DNA from: Bacillota bacterium
Lineage (GTDB): Bacteria > Bacillota > Clostridia > Oscillospirales > Oscillospiraceae
DNA length: 41,626 nucleotides
NCBI GenBank assembly: GCA_023402075.1
Contig: JAEXCS010000001.1
Span: 1 to 41,626, forward strand
Reading direction: 5' to 3'
A program made the translations under genes and the position numbers. The notes beneath the pieces are model-generated. The model worked only from the letters and a program-made list of their open reading frames with translations, did not search any database and was not told the origin of the DNA. This document shows, piece by piece, positions 7,394 to 16,124 of this stretch (positions are counted from its first letter, which is position 1; every line of letters starts with the position of its first letter).

Positions 7394-7978
7394 TTATTTC
7401 TCGCCGTGGGTTTCAAACCGCAAATCGCAGCAGTCTGCGACTCCGCAAGCCGCAAAATACCTCTCTTCCAAGGGAATCCACCGATCCCGAAACTGAACGG
7501 CCGCTTCCGGACCGTTGCGCCGCTGGATACGGCGGAGCTGCTCTTCCCGCTCCACTGTCAGAAACACCTTCAGATTGTAGTATTCCCGCAGGGACGGGTG
7601 GCAGGCATACGCCCCCTCGATCACCGTGACCGATCCGAACTCCACCTGAACGGCCTCCTTAAGCGCTTGCAGCCTGCAATCATACGGACGGTAGGAAACC
7701 TGCTCTCCCCGGCAGAGGGGCAGCAAAACCTCCTGCAAAACCCGTTCCCAGTCCACGTTTCCGCCCGGCGTGTTCAGCCGCTCCTCCGTGCGCTGCTCCG
7801 GCCGCAGAAAAAAGTGGTCCATATGAATCACACCGCAGCCGCACAGCACCCGCAGCTCCTCCGCCAGCGTGGTCTTCCCCGCCGCGCACCGTCCGTCAAT
7901 CGCCACCAAAATGGGCCGCTTTGCCTGAAGAAGCCGCTGGATTTCCAATTCTATCTTTTCTGCCGCCGTAAGGTCCAT
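7394..7978 (-). CDS. uridine-kinase-like P-loop NTPase
   Basis: This 194-aa protein has a Walker A motif GRCAAGKTT near residues 29-37, followed by IHMDHFFLRPEQ and a central VIEGAYACHPSLREYY block as in the uridine kinase/phosphoribulokinase group. It probably phosphorylates a nucleoside or related small metabolite, but the substrate cannot be set from sequence alone. The RBS AGGAGG is 6 bp before the ATG. It lies 100 bp downstream of an unrelated C39-like gene on the same strand and may be co-transcribed. A strong terminator follows. Confidence 0.8.
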   Translation of the reverse strand: MDLTAAEKIELEIQRLLQAKRPILVAIDGRCAAGKTTLAEELRVLCGCGVIHMDHFFLRPEQRTEERLNTPGGNVDWERVLQEVLLPLCRGEQVSYRPYDCRLQALKEAVQVEFGSVTVIEGAYACHPSLREYYNLKVFLTVEREEQLRRIQRRNGPEAAVQFRDRWIPLEERYFAACGVADCCDLRFETHGEK

Positions 7979-8078
7979 GTCAGCCTCCTATTGTGTGGTT
8001 ACGTCTGCGTTCCCGCGCTTATCCGGTCGGGCACGGTACATAGTTTCCAATTTCTTACGCCTTTTGCACCCGCTTCGT

Positions 8079-8768
8079 TCACAGCTTTTTGTCGCCCTCC
8101 GCGTCAAAATCCAGCTTTACGGGCGATGCCGAGCCTTCCGTAAAATATGCCAAAGCGCCCCGCATGGGGGTTGTCAGATACCACAGCCGCAGGTCCAGTT
8201 GAATCTGCTGCCCCTCGTCTGAAACGGTAACCAGCAACTTGTCTTCTCCAAGCTCCGCCGCCACAATCGTCACCCAGTGCCAGCTTTGCAGTTTTTTCTC
8301 CCTGCCGCGGTGCAGGTTCAAAAACCCCACGGGGCAGTCGGACGTAAGTCCGTCTTTTATAAACTCCGCCAGCTGGGAGACGGCAGGGCGCCCCCACGTC
8401 ATGCGTCCGGGAAGCGAAAGAACGTGGGGCGTCAGCAAAATCCCCCGTTCCTGGGCATATGCGACAGCACCCTCCGCAAACAGCTCCACACGGTTCAGCC
8501 CGGCGCTTCCGGGGGTAAGATGGGGGTATACGTCCTCCATGTGCCGGGAAAAATCGGAGCGTCCCATGCTTTCATAGCCGTACAGGGGCAACAACGCCGG
8601 GCGGGTTAAGGCCAGATACGCCAAAATATTGGACGCGCAGGTAGGCCCACAGCCCGCCCTGCGGCTCCATTCGGTGGAATACCACTCCTGCGCACCGCCG
8701 AAAAACGAACAATCTGGCGCTTTGTCCGTAATGGTCATCAGCTCAGGGTGGGAAATAGATAGTTCCAT
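8079..8768 (-). CDS. uncharacterised protein with C39-like cysteine-peptidase motifs
   Basis: The 229-aa product has no signal peptide or membrane helix that I can see. GCGPTCASN near residues 39-47 looks like the catalytic Cys motif of C39/papain-like folds, with W/H in SWHWVTIV and an Asp/Glu pair (VSDEG) following at suitable spacing. These would form a Cys-His-Asp site. The order Cys, His, acidic matches bacteriocin-processing-type folds, but there is no transporter or precursor nearby. A vegetative-type promoter lies upstream. I do not recognise a named family; hydrolase activity is an inference. Confidence 0.7.
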   Translation of the reverse strand: MELSISHPELMTITDKAPDCSFFGGAQEWYSTEWSRRAGCGPTCASNILAYLALTRPALLPLYGYESMGRSDFSRHMEDVYPHLTPGSAGLNRVELFAEGAVAYAQERGILLTPHVLSLPGRMTWGRPAVSQLAEFIKDGLTSDCPVGFLNLHRGREKKLQSWHWVTIVAAELGEDKLLVTVSDEGQQIQLDLRLWYLTTPMRGALAYFTEGSASPVKLDFDAEGDKKL

Positions 8769-8803
8769 GGTTAAGCCTCACATACTGATTGAATGATAAG
8801 GAC

Positions 8804-8832
8804 AGTATAGCTTATTTCTGTGGAAGAAACAA
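8804..8832 (-). promoter_or_regulatory. promoter of the C39-like gene
   Basis: On the minus strand TTGTTT (8832-8827), a 17-bp spacer and TATACT (8809-8804) precede the ATG at 8768 by about 35 bp. Confidence 0.55.
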
Positions 8833-8928
8833 GTGCGCACCGCCCTAAACCCCGCTGGTTAAACAATGTTCGATGTTTGAGAAAATTCCCGGCACACCGG
8901 TTAGCCCTTCTCTTTTTTTCGGTTTCGT

Positions 8929-8936
8929 GCTATGAT
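8929..8936 (+). promoter_or_regulatory. possible extended -10 promoter of the rsmH-like gene
   Basis: TGC-TATGAT fits an extended -10 (TGnTATAAT), but the -35 position is weak. It lies 95 bp upstream of the ATG at 9032. Confidence 0.3.
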
Positions 8937-9031
8937 AACCTAAATATAGCCGTTCGCAAATATTTTTTTGAATCGGCGCAGGTTGGCAGGCTGCGAGTCG
9001 CCAGCTTAAAAGACAAACAAGGAGCCGCACC

Positions 9032-10069
9032 ATGGAACAGGAACACAAGCGCCGCCCGCGCTATCAGGGCACCCATCCCCGGAGCTTCCGTGAAAAATAC
9101 AAAGAGCTGAACCCGGAAAAATACAGCGGCGATGTGGAAAAGGTGCTTCAAAGTGGGAAAACTCCCGCCGGGATGCACATTCCCATCATGGTTGGGGAAA
9201 TTCTGGATTTTTTGAATGTGCAGCCCGGGCAGACCGGACTGGACGCAACGCTGGGCTACGGCGGCCACTCCCGAAAAATTCTGGAAGCACTCCAGAAGCA
9301 GGGACACCTGTATGCCACCGATGTTGACCCTATCGAATCCGAAAAAACCCGCCTGCGGCTGGAAGCGGCGGGCTTTGGCCCGGAGCTTTTCACTCTTCGT
9401 CGGATGAATTTTTCCCAGTTGGACGAGGTGGCTCCGGGGATTCTCTTTGACTTTGTATTGGCGGATTTGGGCGTTTCTTCCATGCAGATTGACGATCCCG
9501 CCCGGGGCTTCACCTTTAAATACGATGGCCCGCTGGACCTTCGGCTGGACCCCACCTCCGGCATTTCCGCCGCCCAGCGCCTTACAGAGCTGGACGAGGA
9601 AGAGCTTTCCGCCCTGCTGGTGGAAAACTCCGATGAGCCTTATGCCATTCCCATCGCACAGGCGGTGCTGGGAGAGGTGCGCCGGGGCAGAGCCGTGAGC
9701 ACCACAAAGCGCCTTGCGGAGCTGGTAGAGCAGGCCCTCGCCTTTCTTCCCGCTGGAGAGCGGGAGGAAACGGTTAAAAAATCCTGCCAGCGGACGTTTC
9801 AGGCTTTACGCATTGATGTAAACGGCGAATTCGAGGCACTGTACAGCCTTCTTGAAAAGCTGCCCGGCGTATTAAAGCCCGGCGGGCGCGTGGCTATCCT
9901 GACCTTCCATTCCGGCGAGGATCGGATGGTGAAAAAGGCGTTTCGCCAGCACCTGCGGGAAGGCGCTTACAGCGCCGTGGCAGACGAGGTGCTCCGCCCC
10001 TCGGCACAGGAGTGTTTCCAAAATCCCCGAGCGCGTTCTGCGAAGCTGCGCTGGGCTGTGCGGGCCTAG
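9032..10069 (+). CDS. RsmH-type 16S rRNA (cytosine-N4)-methyltransferase, extended N-terminus
   Basis: This 345-aa SAM-dependent enzyme has the RsmH/MraW signature DATLGYGGHS (residues 71-80), VLADLGVSSMQIDDPARGF, a long insert domain, FQALRIDVNGE, and GGRVAILTFHSGEDR-type motifs. RsmH methylates C1402 N4 in the ribosomal P site. Two features are unusual. A basic, hydrophilic extension of about 45 residues precedes the normal start (HIPIMVGEIL). The gene also stands alone with its own terminator rather than beside mraZ and ftsL in the dcw cluster. It may be a second RsmH-like paralogue with another target. The RBS AAGGAG supports the start. Confidence 0.85.
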   Translation: MEQEHKRRPRYQGTHPRSFREKYKELNPEKYSGDVEKVLQSGKTPAGMHIPIMVGEILDFLNVQPGQTGLDATLGYGGHSRKILEALQKQGHLYATDVDPIESEKTRLRLEAAGFGPELFTLRRMNFSQLDEVAPGILFDFVLADLGVSSMQIDDPARGFTFKYDGPLDLRLDPTSGISAAQRLTELDEEELSALLVENSDEPYAIPIAQAVLGEVRRGRAVSTTKRLAELVEQALAFLPAGEREETVKKSCQRTFQALRIDVNGEFEALYSLLEKLPGVLKPGGRVAILTFHSGEDRMVKKAFRQHLREGAYSAVADEVLRPSAQECFQNPRARSAKLRWAVRA

Positions 10070-10095
10070 TCCCTGTCTGTCACGCACGATCACCG

Positions 10096-10137
10096 AAAAG
10101 GGAGAGAACCGGTTTATATCCGGTTCTCTCCCTTTTT
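10096..10137. terminator. bidirectional terminator between rsmH-like gene and aminotransferase
   Basis: The stem AAAAGGGAGAGAACCGG / CCGGTTCTCTCCCTTTT with a 7-nt loop is flanked by T-runs in both directions. It can end the converging genes on both strands. Confidence 0.92.
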
Positions 10138-10180
10138 ATATCTATTCTTTGCGCTGTCAGCGGAGCGCGGATAACATGCT

Positions 10181-11371
10181 TTACCGGGCGTTATACGCCT
10201 GAATGCCCAGCGCAAGCAGCTCCATGGCCCGCTCCAGATCGGCCTGCTTCAGAACATAGGCAAGCCGCACCTCATCCCGACCCTTGCCGGGCGTGGCATA
10301 AAACCCTTCGCCGGGGGCGAACATCACGGTGTCGCCCTTGTCCTCAAACTCTTCCAAAAGCCACTGCTGGAAGGTATCTGTATTGTCCACGGGAAGCTTT
10401 GCCATGATGTAAAACGCGCCCTTAGGGCATTCGCACACTACGCCGGGGATTTTTGCAAGCCCCTCCATGCAGGTGTCACGGCGCTTCTTATACTCGTCCC
10501 GCACGGAGGAAAAATACTCCGGCCCGACGGTGTAAAGCGCGGCTGCGCCCACCTGATCCAGCGTGGCAGAGCACAGACGGCCCTGACAGTATTTCATGGC
10601 GTGGGACATCAGCTCCTTGTTGCGGGAAATGAGCACGCCCACGCGGGCGCCGCAGGCGGAAAACCGCTTGGACACAGAGTCTATGACAATGACGTTTTCC
10701 GCCGCATCCTCAAACTCCAGCATGGTGGCAAGGCCCTCGCCGCCGTAGACAAACTCGCGGTACACCTCGTCGCCGATGACGAACAGATTGTGCTCCTTGG
10801 CGATGTCGACAATCAACCGCATCTCGTCGTGGCTCAGCACCACGCCGGTGGGGTTGCCGGGGTTCGTCACCATGATGGCACGGGTATGCTCGTTGATTTC
10901 CGCTTCGATTCTGCTCCGATCGGCGTAGCGATACCCCTCCTCCGGGGTGGTGGGGATGGGATGAATCGAACCGCCGGTGACCCGGGTGAAGGTGTTATAG
11001 TTGGGATAGAACGGCTCCGGAATCAGGATTTCGTCCCCGTCGTCCAAAATACACTCCAACACCATTTCCAGCGCCTCACTGCCACCAGTGGCGGCCAGAA
11101 GATCGCCGGAGGCCAGCTTAATGCCAAGCTTTGCGTAATAACCCCGCACCGCCTCTAAAAATGAGGAAACGCCGGGAGAGGGGGCATATTCCAAAACGGG
11201 CTGTGTAAAGCCCTTCACCGCGTCAAAAAAGGCGGCGGGGGTTTCAATGTCCGGCTGACCGATATTCAGATGGTAGATCTTGCGTCCCTTGGCTTCCGCC
11301 GCCACCGCAAAGGGATGGAACTTCCGCATGGGGGACAAACCGCACTTTTCGATCTTGCTCGAAAATTTCAT
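10181..11371 (-). CDS. class I/II PLP-dependent aminotransferase (AspC-like)
   Basis: The 396-aa product is a fold-type I aminotransferase of cytoplasmic amino acid metabolism. It has NPGNPTG, the cofactor Asp in GDEVYREFVY, the Schiff-base Lys in DSVSKRFSACGARVG, and a C-terminal Arg motif (GRDEVRLAYV) for the substrate carboxylate. The ATG at 11371 has the RBS AAGGAGG 8 bp upstream, so longer frames are rejected. A TTGACA-N17-TAGAAT promoter lies 56 bp upstream, so it is transcribed alone. Aspartate aminotransferase is the default guess; alanine or aromatic substrates are also possible. Confidence 0.9.
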   Translation of the reverse strand: MKFSSKIEKCGLSPMRKFHPFAVAAEAKGRKIYHLNIGQPDIETPAAFFDAVKGFTQPVLEYAPSPGVSSFLEAVRGYYAKLGIKLASGDLLAATGGSEALEMVLECILDDGDEILIPEPFYPNYNTFTRVTGGSIHPIPTTPEEGYRYADRSRIEAEINEHTRAIMVTNPGNPTGVVLSHDEMRLIVDIAKEHNLFVIGDEVYREFVYGGEGLATMLEFEDAAENVIVIDSVSKRFSACGARVGVLISRNKELMSHAMKYCQGRLCSATLDQVGAAALYTVGPEYFSSVRDEYKKRRDTCMEGLAKIPGVVCECPKGAFYIMAKLPVDNTDTFQQWLLEEFEDKGDTVMFAPGEGFYATPGKGRDEVRLAYVLKQADLERAMELLALGIQAYNAR

Positions 11372-11426
11372 GACGGGATACCTCCTTTTCATTTTCCAAT
11401 TACCGCTAAGGGCTTCTGATTCTCTC

Positions 11427-11455
11427 ATTCTATGCGTCTTTTTCCGGGATGTCAA
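11427..11455 (-). promoter_or_regulatory. promoter of the aminotransferase gene
   Basis: The minus strand shows TTGACA (11455-11450), a 17-bp spacer and TAGAAT (11432-11427). An inverted repeat TGCACAAT / ATTGTGCA (11498-11505 and 11530-11537) lies further upstream and could bind a regulator. Confidence 0.8.
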
Positions 11456-11605
11456 CAGCTAGCTGTTCTTTCCAGCTCTTTAAATCACACAACATTTTGC
11501 ACAATATCCCGCTATAATCCCAAATTGAAATTGTGCAGTTTTTAACAATCAGTGCCGTTCAACACGCAGCATCCCAATTTTTCGTTGATTGGCCTGCCTG
11601 CGCTG

Positions 11606-14197
11606 TCAGCCCTCTTCTTCCGGTCCGTCGTCAAAGGGCGGTTCGTCGGAAGGCGGCAGGGCCGCGCCGCCCATTTGCTGCTCCTGCCATTTCTGCTTAC
11701 TGATTAAAAGCTGCCGGGGCTTTGACCCTTCAAAAGGACCTACAATTCCCCGCTGCTCCATCTGGTCCACCAGCCGGGCCGCCCGGGAATAGCCCAGCTT
11801 CAGCCTGCGCTGGAGCATGGAAACGGAAGCTTGTCCGGTCTCCAAAACCACCTCCACAGCGGCGGGCAGCAGCTCGTCGCCCTCGTCCTCGGCCGCGTCC
11901 GGCGCGGACATGCCCTTGCCGCCTGCGGATTTTTCCTTTTCCTGCACGTTTTCTTCGATTTTTTGCATCACCTCGTCAGAGTAATGCGCTTCGCCGCTCT
12001 GCTTGGCAAACTCCACCACCCGCTCAATCTCCTCCGGGCTGATGAAGCAGCCCTGCACCCGGGTGGGCTTTCCGGAGCCAAGGGGTGCATACAGCATATC
12101 GCCCCTGCCCACCAGCTTTTCCGCGCCCTGAGTATCCAGAATGATGCGGGATTCCAGCGCCGACGCAACAGCGAAGGCAATACGGCTGGGGATGTTGGCC
12201 TTCATAATGCCGGTAATCACGTCGGCAGAGGGACGCTGGGTAGCGATGACCAGATGCATTCCGGCGGCGCGGCCCATCTGTGCCACACGGCAGATGGACT
12301 CTTCCACCTCCTTGGCCGCTACCAGCATCAGGTCTGCCAGCTCGTCGATGACCACCACCACGGAAGGCAGCGTCGTCAGCTCCTCGCTGGTGCGGGCCAG
12401 TGTGTTATAGCCCTTCAAGTCCTTCACGTTGTGCTCTGAAAAAAGCTTGTACCGCTTCATCATCTCATACACGGCCCACTGAAGTGCGCCCGCAGCCTTT
12501 TTCGGGTCTGTCACCACGGGAATCAGCAGATGGGGAATCCCATTGTAGGGGGCCAGCTCCACCATTTTGGGGTCCACCATGATAAAGCGCACCTCGTCGG
12601 GGCTGGACTTGTACATCAGGCTGACAATCAGGGAGTTGGTACACACGGATTTGCCGGAGCCGGTGGTACCGGCGATGAGCACATGGGGCAGTCTTGCGAT
12701 GTCCCCCACGATACAGTGTCCGCCGATGTCCTTGCCCACGGAGAAAGCCACTGTGGATTTGTGATTCACAAATGCGTCTGACTCCACCACGTCCCGGATC
12801 AGGACGGAGGAGACATGGCGGTTTGGCACCTCGATGCCCACCACGGAAATTTTGTTGGGAATGGGAGCAATGCGCACGCCGGAAGCGCCCAGCGCCAGCG
12901 CAATGTCATCCGCCAGATTGGTGATTTTGGAAAGCTTCACACCCTGATCCAGCACAAATTCATACCGGGTGACGGTTGGGCCGTGAACCACCTCTCCCGG
13001 CGCGGCCTCCACGCCGAAGCTCTTCAGCGTCTCCCCAAGGCGGCGGGCGTTGTTCCGCAGCTCGGCTCCCGCCTCCGTAAAGTCGCCGCCGTGGTTTTCA
13101 TCCAGCAGCGTAATGGGCGGGAACTGATAGGCACCTTCTCCGGAGGACAGGGCGTCCTCAATCTGGGCCGTGACCTCGGCGGTGGCTGCCGCCACCTCTT
13201 TAGCGGCGGAGCCGGGCTTTTCCACAGCAGGCGTGGGCGCGGGGGGCGCAATTGGCGCGGACGCAGGCGTAAAAACTGCCGCCACAGCAGGCGCGGGCAC
13301 GATTGCCGGCTCAGGCACGGCAATTGGCTCCGGTATTGCCACGGAAATTGGAGGGGCAGCCTGCACGGGCTGAGCCTGAGGCTTCGCGGCCTTTGCAGTC
13401 TCCTCTGCCAAAAGCTGGTCGGGGGTGAGCTGCTGATCGGATTTCTGCCGGAAAAAACCGTGGAGCAGGCCGGGCTTTTTCTCCGATGCAATGCGCTGCT
13501 CGCCATCCAGCGGAATATCGATGGTGCGGCGGGTTCCGCTTTTCTCTCCCACCCGTTCGGCAGGAATGGCGGGAACAGGCCGGGGTGCAGACGGCACGGG
13601 TTCCGGCTCCGGCTCATAGCGCAGACGGCTGCGGCGCTTTTCAATCAGACTCTTGGGCGTGATGCGCAGCGCGGCCATCAGCACAACAAGAAAGCACACC
13701 GCGAAAATTACGATGGAGGCGGCTCTTGAAAAGGTCGCCACCGACCCAACCGCAAGAAGGCCCGAAACAGCTCCGCCGGATTGCAGTGCTCCCCCAGAGC
13801 TCCAAAGCATTTTCAAAAGGCCCTTCACCAGCTCATAGCCATCCCGCAGCAAAATCATGTGGGTCAAAGAGCCAAACAGAAGCGGCAGCAGCAATGCACA
13901 GGTGGTCCGCAGCGTGACGGGCCGTCCGTGATGAATCAGCAGAATGAGGCCCGCCAGCACCAGCGCCGGGGCGCACAGCCAATAGCCATAGCCAAACAGG
14001 CCCTTCAGCAGGGTGGCAAACCAGTCGATAAAAACGGCGTCGGCTCCAAAATAGCTTACCGCCGCGCACAGCGATAGCAGCAGGCAAATCGCGCCCCCCA
14101 CCTCCCGGCGGATGGGCCGCTTCTCCGTCCGGGTCGGTTTTTTCCGGCCTCCCGAGGTTTTTTTCGTCCCGCTTCTTTTTGTCGTGGTACTGGCCAC
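11606..14197 (-). CDS. ftsK: DNA translocase FtsK/SpoIIIE
   Basis: This 863-aa membrane ATPase pumps DNA through the closing septum. A basic N-terminus is followed by about four membrane helices (residues 34-178) and an Ala/Pro-rich linker (about 195-345). The motor domain has Walker A GTTGSGKS at 510-517 and Walker B VVVVIDELADL near 613-623. A C-terminal winged-helix gamma domain (SVSMLQRRLKLGYSRAARLV) would read polarity sequences. The start is GTG with RBS GGGAGG 8 bp upstream. It lies 49 bp behind uppP on the same strand. In spore formers the same protein type acts as SpoIIIE in forespore chromosome transfer. Confidence 0.97.
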   Translation of the reverse strand: MASTTTKRSGTKKTSGGRKKPTRTEKRPIRREVGGAICLLLSLCAAVSYFGADAVFIDWFATLLKGLFGYGYWLCAPALVLAGLILLIHHGRPVTLRTTCALLLPLLFGSLTHMILLRDGYELVKGLLKMLWSSGGALQSGGAVSGLLAVGSVATFSRAASIVIFAVCFLVVLMAALRITPKSLIEKRRSRLRYEPEPEPVPSAPRPVPAIPAERVGEKSGTRRTIDIPLDGEQRIASEKKPGLLHGFFRQKSDQQLTPDQLLAEETAKAAKPQAQPVQAAPPISVAIPEPIAVPEPAIVPAPAVAAVFTPASAPIAPPAPTPAVEKPGSAAKEVAAATAEVTAQIEDALSSGEGAYQFPPITLLDENHGGDFTEAGAELRNNARRLGETLKSFGVEAAPGEVVHGPTVTRYEFVLDQGVKLSKITNLADDIALALGASGVRIAPIPNKISVVGIEVPNRHVSSVLIRDVVESDAFVNHKSTVAFSVGKDIGGHCIVGDIARLPHVLIAGTTGSGKSVCTNSLIVSLMYKSSPDEVRFIMVDPKMVELAPYNGIPHLLIPVVTDPKKAAGALQWAVYEMMKRYKLFSEHNVKDLKGYNTLARTSEELTTLPSVVVVIDELADLMLVAAKEVEESICRVAQMGRAAGMHLVIATQRPSADVITGIMKANIPSRIAFAVASALESRIILDTQGAEKLVGRGDMLYAPLGSGKPTRVQGCFISPEEIERVVEFAKQSGEAHYSDEVMQKIEENVQEKEKSAGGKGMSAPDAAEDEGDELLPAAVEVVLETGQASVSMLQRRLKLGYSRAARLVDQMEQRGIVGPFEGSKPRQLLISKQKWQEQQMGGAALPPSDEPPFDDGPEEEG

Positions 14198-14246
14198 ACT
14201 GGTACCTCCCTTTGCTCAGTCTTTTGTAAACCTATTGAAATCAAAA

Positions 14247-15092
14247 TCAGGCGGTGACATTTTTGACGAAGATAAAAATCAGCGTCAGAAGACCCGCCGC
14301 CCAGCAGTAATACGCGAACCAGCCAAATTTGCCCTTATCCGCAATCATTTTCAGCAGACGGATACAGGCATATCCCACCAAAGCTGCCACCAGAACACCC
14401 GCCAGATAGACCGGCACCTCGCCCCAGACAACGCCGGCCTTCACCGCGTCCTTCAAGGTGAGGATATTTGCGCCCAGCACAGCGGGAATGGACATCAGGA
14501 AGGAATACCGCACGGCAAACTTCCGTTCAAACCCCAGGCAGCAGCCTGCGGAAATGGTGGTTCCGGAGCGGGAAAGCCCCGGGCAGGTGGCCACAGCCTG
14601 TGCAACGCCCACCAGCAGCACATCCAGCATGGTAGCACTGCGCTCGGCCTTGCGCCCTCTGCGCACCCTGTCACTGACAAACAGCAGGCAGCCGGTGACA
14701 AGCAAGGCTCCCGCCACAACGTAGATATTGTCGGACAGGCCCTCAATCCAATCCTTCATGGGAAGCACTGCAAACAACGGCAGGGTTCCCACAATAATCA
14801 GAAAAATCATCCGCCGGGCCGGGGGCAGGGGCGTGGGCGTGGTGCGGTGGACCAAATCTCCCACGCCGAGAAACAGCTCTCGCACCATGGCCTTGATATC
14901 ATCCCAATAGGCCGCGAACACGGCAGCCAGCGTACCCAGATGCAGCAGCACGTCAAAAAAGTCCGGCGGGGTTCCAATCCCTGCCTCTCCAAGCAAATAC
15001 TCCGCGATGGCCAGATGTCCGGAGCTGGATATGGGCAGAAATTCGGATATGCCCTGAATCAGCCCCAGAACGACAGATGTCAGCAGTGACAA
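14247..15092 (-). CDS. uppP: undecaprenyl-diphosphatase UppP (BacA type)
   Basis: The 281-aa polytopic membrane enzyme dephosphorylates undecaprenyl diphosphate for cell-wall lipid recycling and gives background bacitracin resistance. The two family motifs are present: EFLPISSSGH at residues 17-26 and CPGLSRSGTT in the middle. The start is an unusual TTG supported by the RBS GGAGAG 7 bp upstream. ftsK follows 49 bp later and may be co-transcribed. Confidence 0.96.
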   Translation of the reverse strand: MSLLTSVVLGLIQGISEFLPISSSGHLAIAEYLLGEAGIGTPPDFFDVLLHLGTLAAVFAAYWDDIKAMVRELFLGVGDLVHRTTPTPLPPARRMIFLIIVGTLPLFAVLPMKDWIEGLSDNIYVVAGALLVTGCLLFVSDRVRRGRKAERSATMLDVLLVGVAQAVATCPGLSRSGTTISAGCCLGFERKFAVRYSFLMSIPAVLGANILTLKDAVKAGVVWGEVPVYLAGVLVAALVGYACIRLLKMIADKGKFGWFAYYCWAAGLLTLIFIFVKNVTA

Positions 15093-15205
15093 AAGCTCAC
15101 TCTCCTTCTATGTATGGGAACGTTTCTTTCTGATTCCCGCGCTGCCCGCGGGAGGGCGGCTCTCTGGCGCGCCGCTTTTCAGCGCCGTCTGAAAGCCCAT
15201 TCGGA

Positions 15206-15219
15206 ATTATAAGTATACC
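15206..15219 (-). promoter_or_regulatory. possible promoter of uppP
   Basis: The minus strand reads TGGTATACTTATAAT: an extended -10 (TGnTATACT) overlapping a second TATAAT. No good -35 is visible. The uppP start is about 115 bp downstream. Confidence 0.4.
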
Positions 15220-15228
15220 ACGATGACC

Positions 15229-15313
15229 CTAAAAATTCCAGTCATATTTGCGCCCTTCCTCCGCAGCCGCATCTGAAGAATCTTCAAAGTAGCTGCTCAG
15301 GCACTTTTTTCAC
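15229..15313 (-). pseudogene. small ORF interrupted at an A-tract
   Basis: The minus strand would encode a 27-aa acidic peptide (MKKCLSS, then YFEDSSDAAAEEGRKYDWNF) if the A6 run after a GTG at 15313 had five As. As read, the frame stops after nine codons. The composition looks protein-like, but GGAAGA is directly against the GTG and no family is recognised. Sequencing error, decay or chance are all open. Confidence 0.25.
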
Positions 15314-15366
15314 TCTTCCAGAAACCGCTGTGAAGGGTTTAGCCCGCTGAAAGTCCCGGGGCAAAC

Positions 15367-15403
15367 CGGGGCGGCGGGTTACCCCGCCGCCCCGTATTTT
15401 TTT
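15367..15403 (+). terminator. orphan plus-strand terminator
   Basis: A 12-bp G+C-rich stem (CGGGGCGGCGGG / CCCGCCGCCCCG) with a TTAC loop is followed by TATTTTTTT on the plus strand. No plus-strand gene lies within 5 kb upstream. On the minus strand, after rnc, it has no proper U-tract. It may end an unannotated small RNA, or work as a poor terminator for rnc. Confidence 0.6.
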
Positions 15404-15428
15404 GCGCAGTCTTCGATCGACCGTCTTT

Positions 15429-16103
15429 TTAAAGTTTTTCCAAGGCGGCACGGGCGGCGGACTGCTCCGCCTCCTTCTTGCTGTGGCCTCCGCCCTCGCC
15501 CGTCACCGCGCCGTTGAGCAGCACTTCCGCCACAAAGGTCTTGTCGTGGTCGGGGCCGCGCTCGGCCACCATGCGGTAGACAAGGGTCTGATCCGGCTTA
15601 CGCTGAATCAGCTCCTGAAGCTCCGTTTTAAAGTCTCGCCGCCGCTCTTCCACGGCCTCTTCCCGCTCCGCGTCCAGAAGACACCGGTGAATCAGCGCGG
15701 AAGCCGCCCGAATCCCACCGTCCAGATACACGGCGGCAAACACCGCCTCGGTGGCATCCGCCAGAATTGAGGTCCGCTCCCGGCCCCCTCCGGCTTCCTC
15801 GCCCTTTCCCAGCCGCAGATAACGGCCCAGTTCCAGCTTCCGCGCCACCTCATACAGGCTCTGCTCGCACACAAGGGCCGCCCGAATGCGGGTCAGGTCC
15901 CCTTCCGGCAGGTCCGGATGCTGCAAAAACAAAAACTCAGCCGTCACAAAGCCCAGCACCGAGTCGCCCAGAAACTCCAGCCGCTCGTTGCTGTTCATCT
16001 TCCGGCCCCGATGCTCGTTGGCGTAGGAGCTGTGGGTCAGTGCCTCCTCCAACAGCGACGGGGTACAAAAGTCATAATTCAGCTTTTTCTCCAGTTCCTT
16101 CAT
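15429..16103 (-). CDS. rnc: ribonuclease III
   Basis: The 224-aa double-strand RNA endonuclease matures rRNA and cuts structured mRNA. The signature NERLEFLGDSVLGF near residues 38-51 holds the catalytic acidic residues, with DATEAVFAAVYLDGG further on. A C-terminal dsRNA-binding domain ends in KKEAEQSAARAALEKL. It follows acpP across a hairpin terminator, so it may be partly read through from the plsX-acpP genes or have its own unseen promoter. Confidence 0.97.
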   Translation of the reverse strand: MKELEKKLNYDFCTPSLLEEALTHSSYANEHRGRKMNSNERLEFLGDSVLGFVTAEFLFLQHPDLPEGDLTRIRAALVCEQSLYEVARKLELGRYLRLGKGEEAGGGRERTSILADATEAVFAAVYLDGGIRAASALIHRCLLDAEREEAVEERRRDFKTELQELIQRKPDQTLVYRMVAERGPDHDKTFVAEVLLNGAVTGEGGGHSKKEAEQSAARAALEKL

Positions 16104-16124
16104 AAAAGCGCACCCACTTTCTCA

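Noticed and set aside
7265..8143. Plus-strand ORF of 292 codons opposite the kinase gene
   Set aside because: Antisense shadow of the P-loop kinase, which has a Walker A motif and a good RBS.
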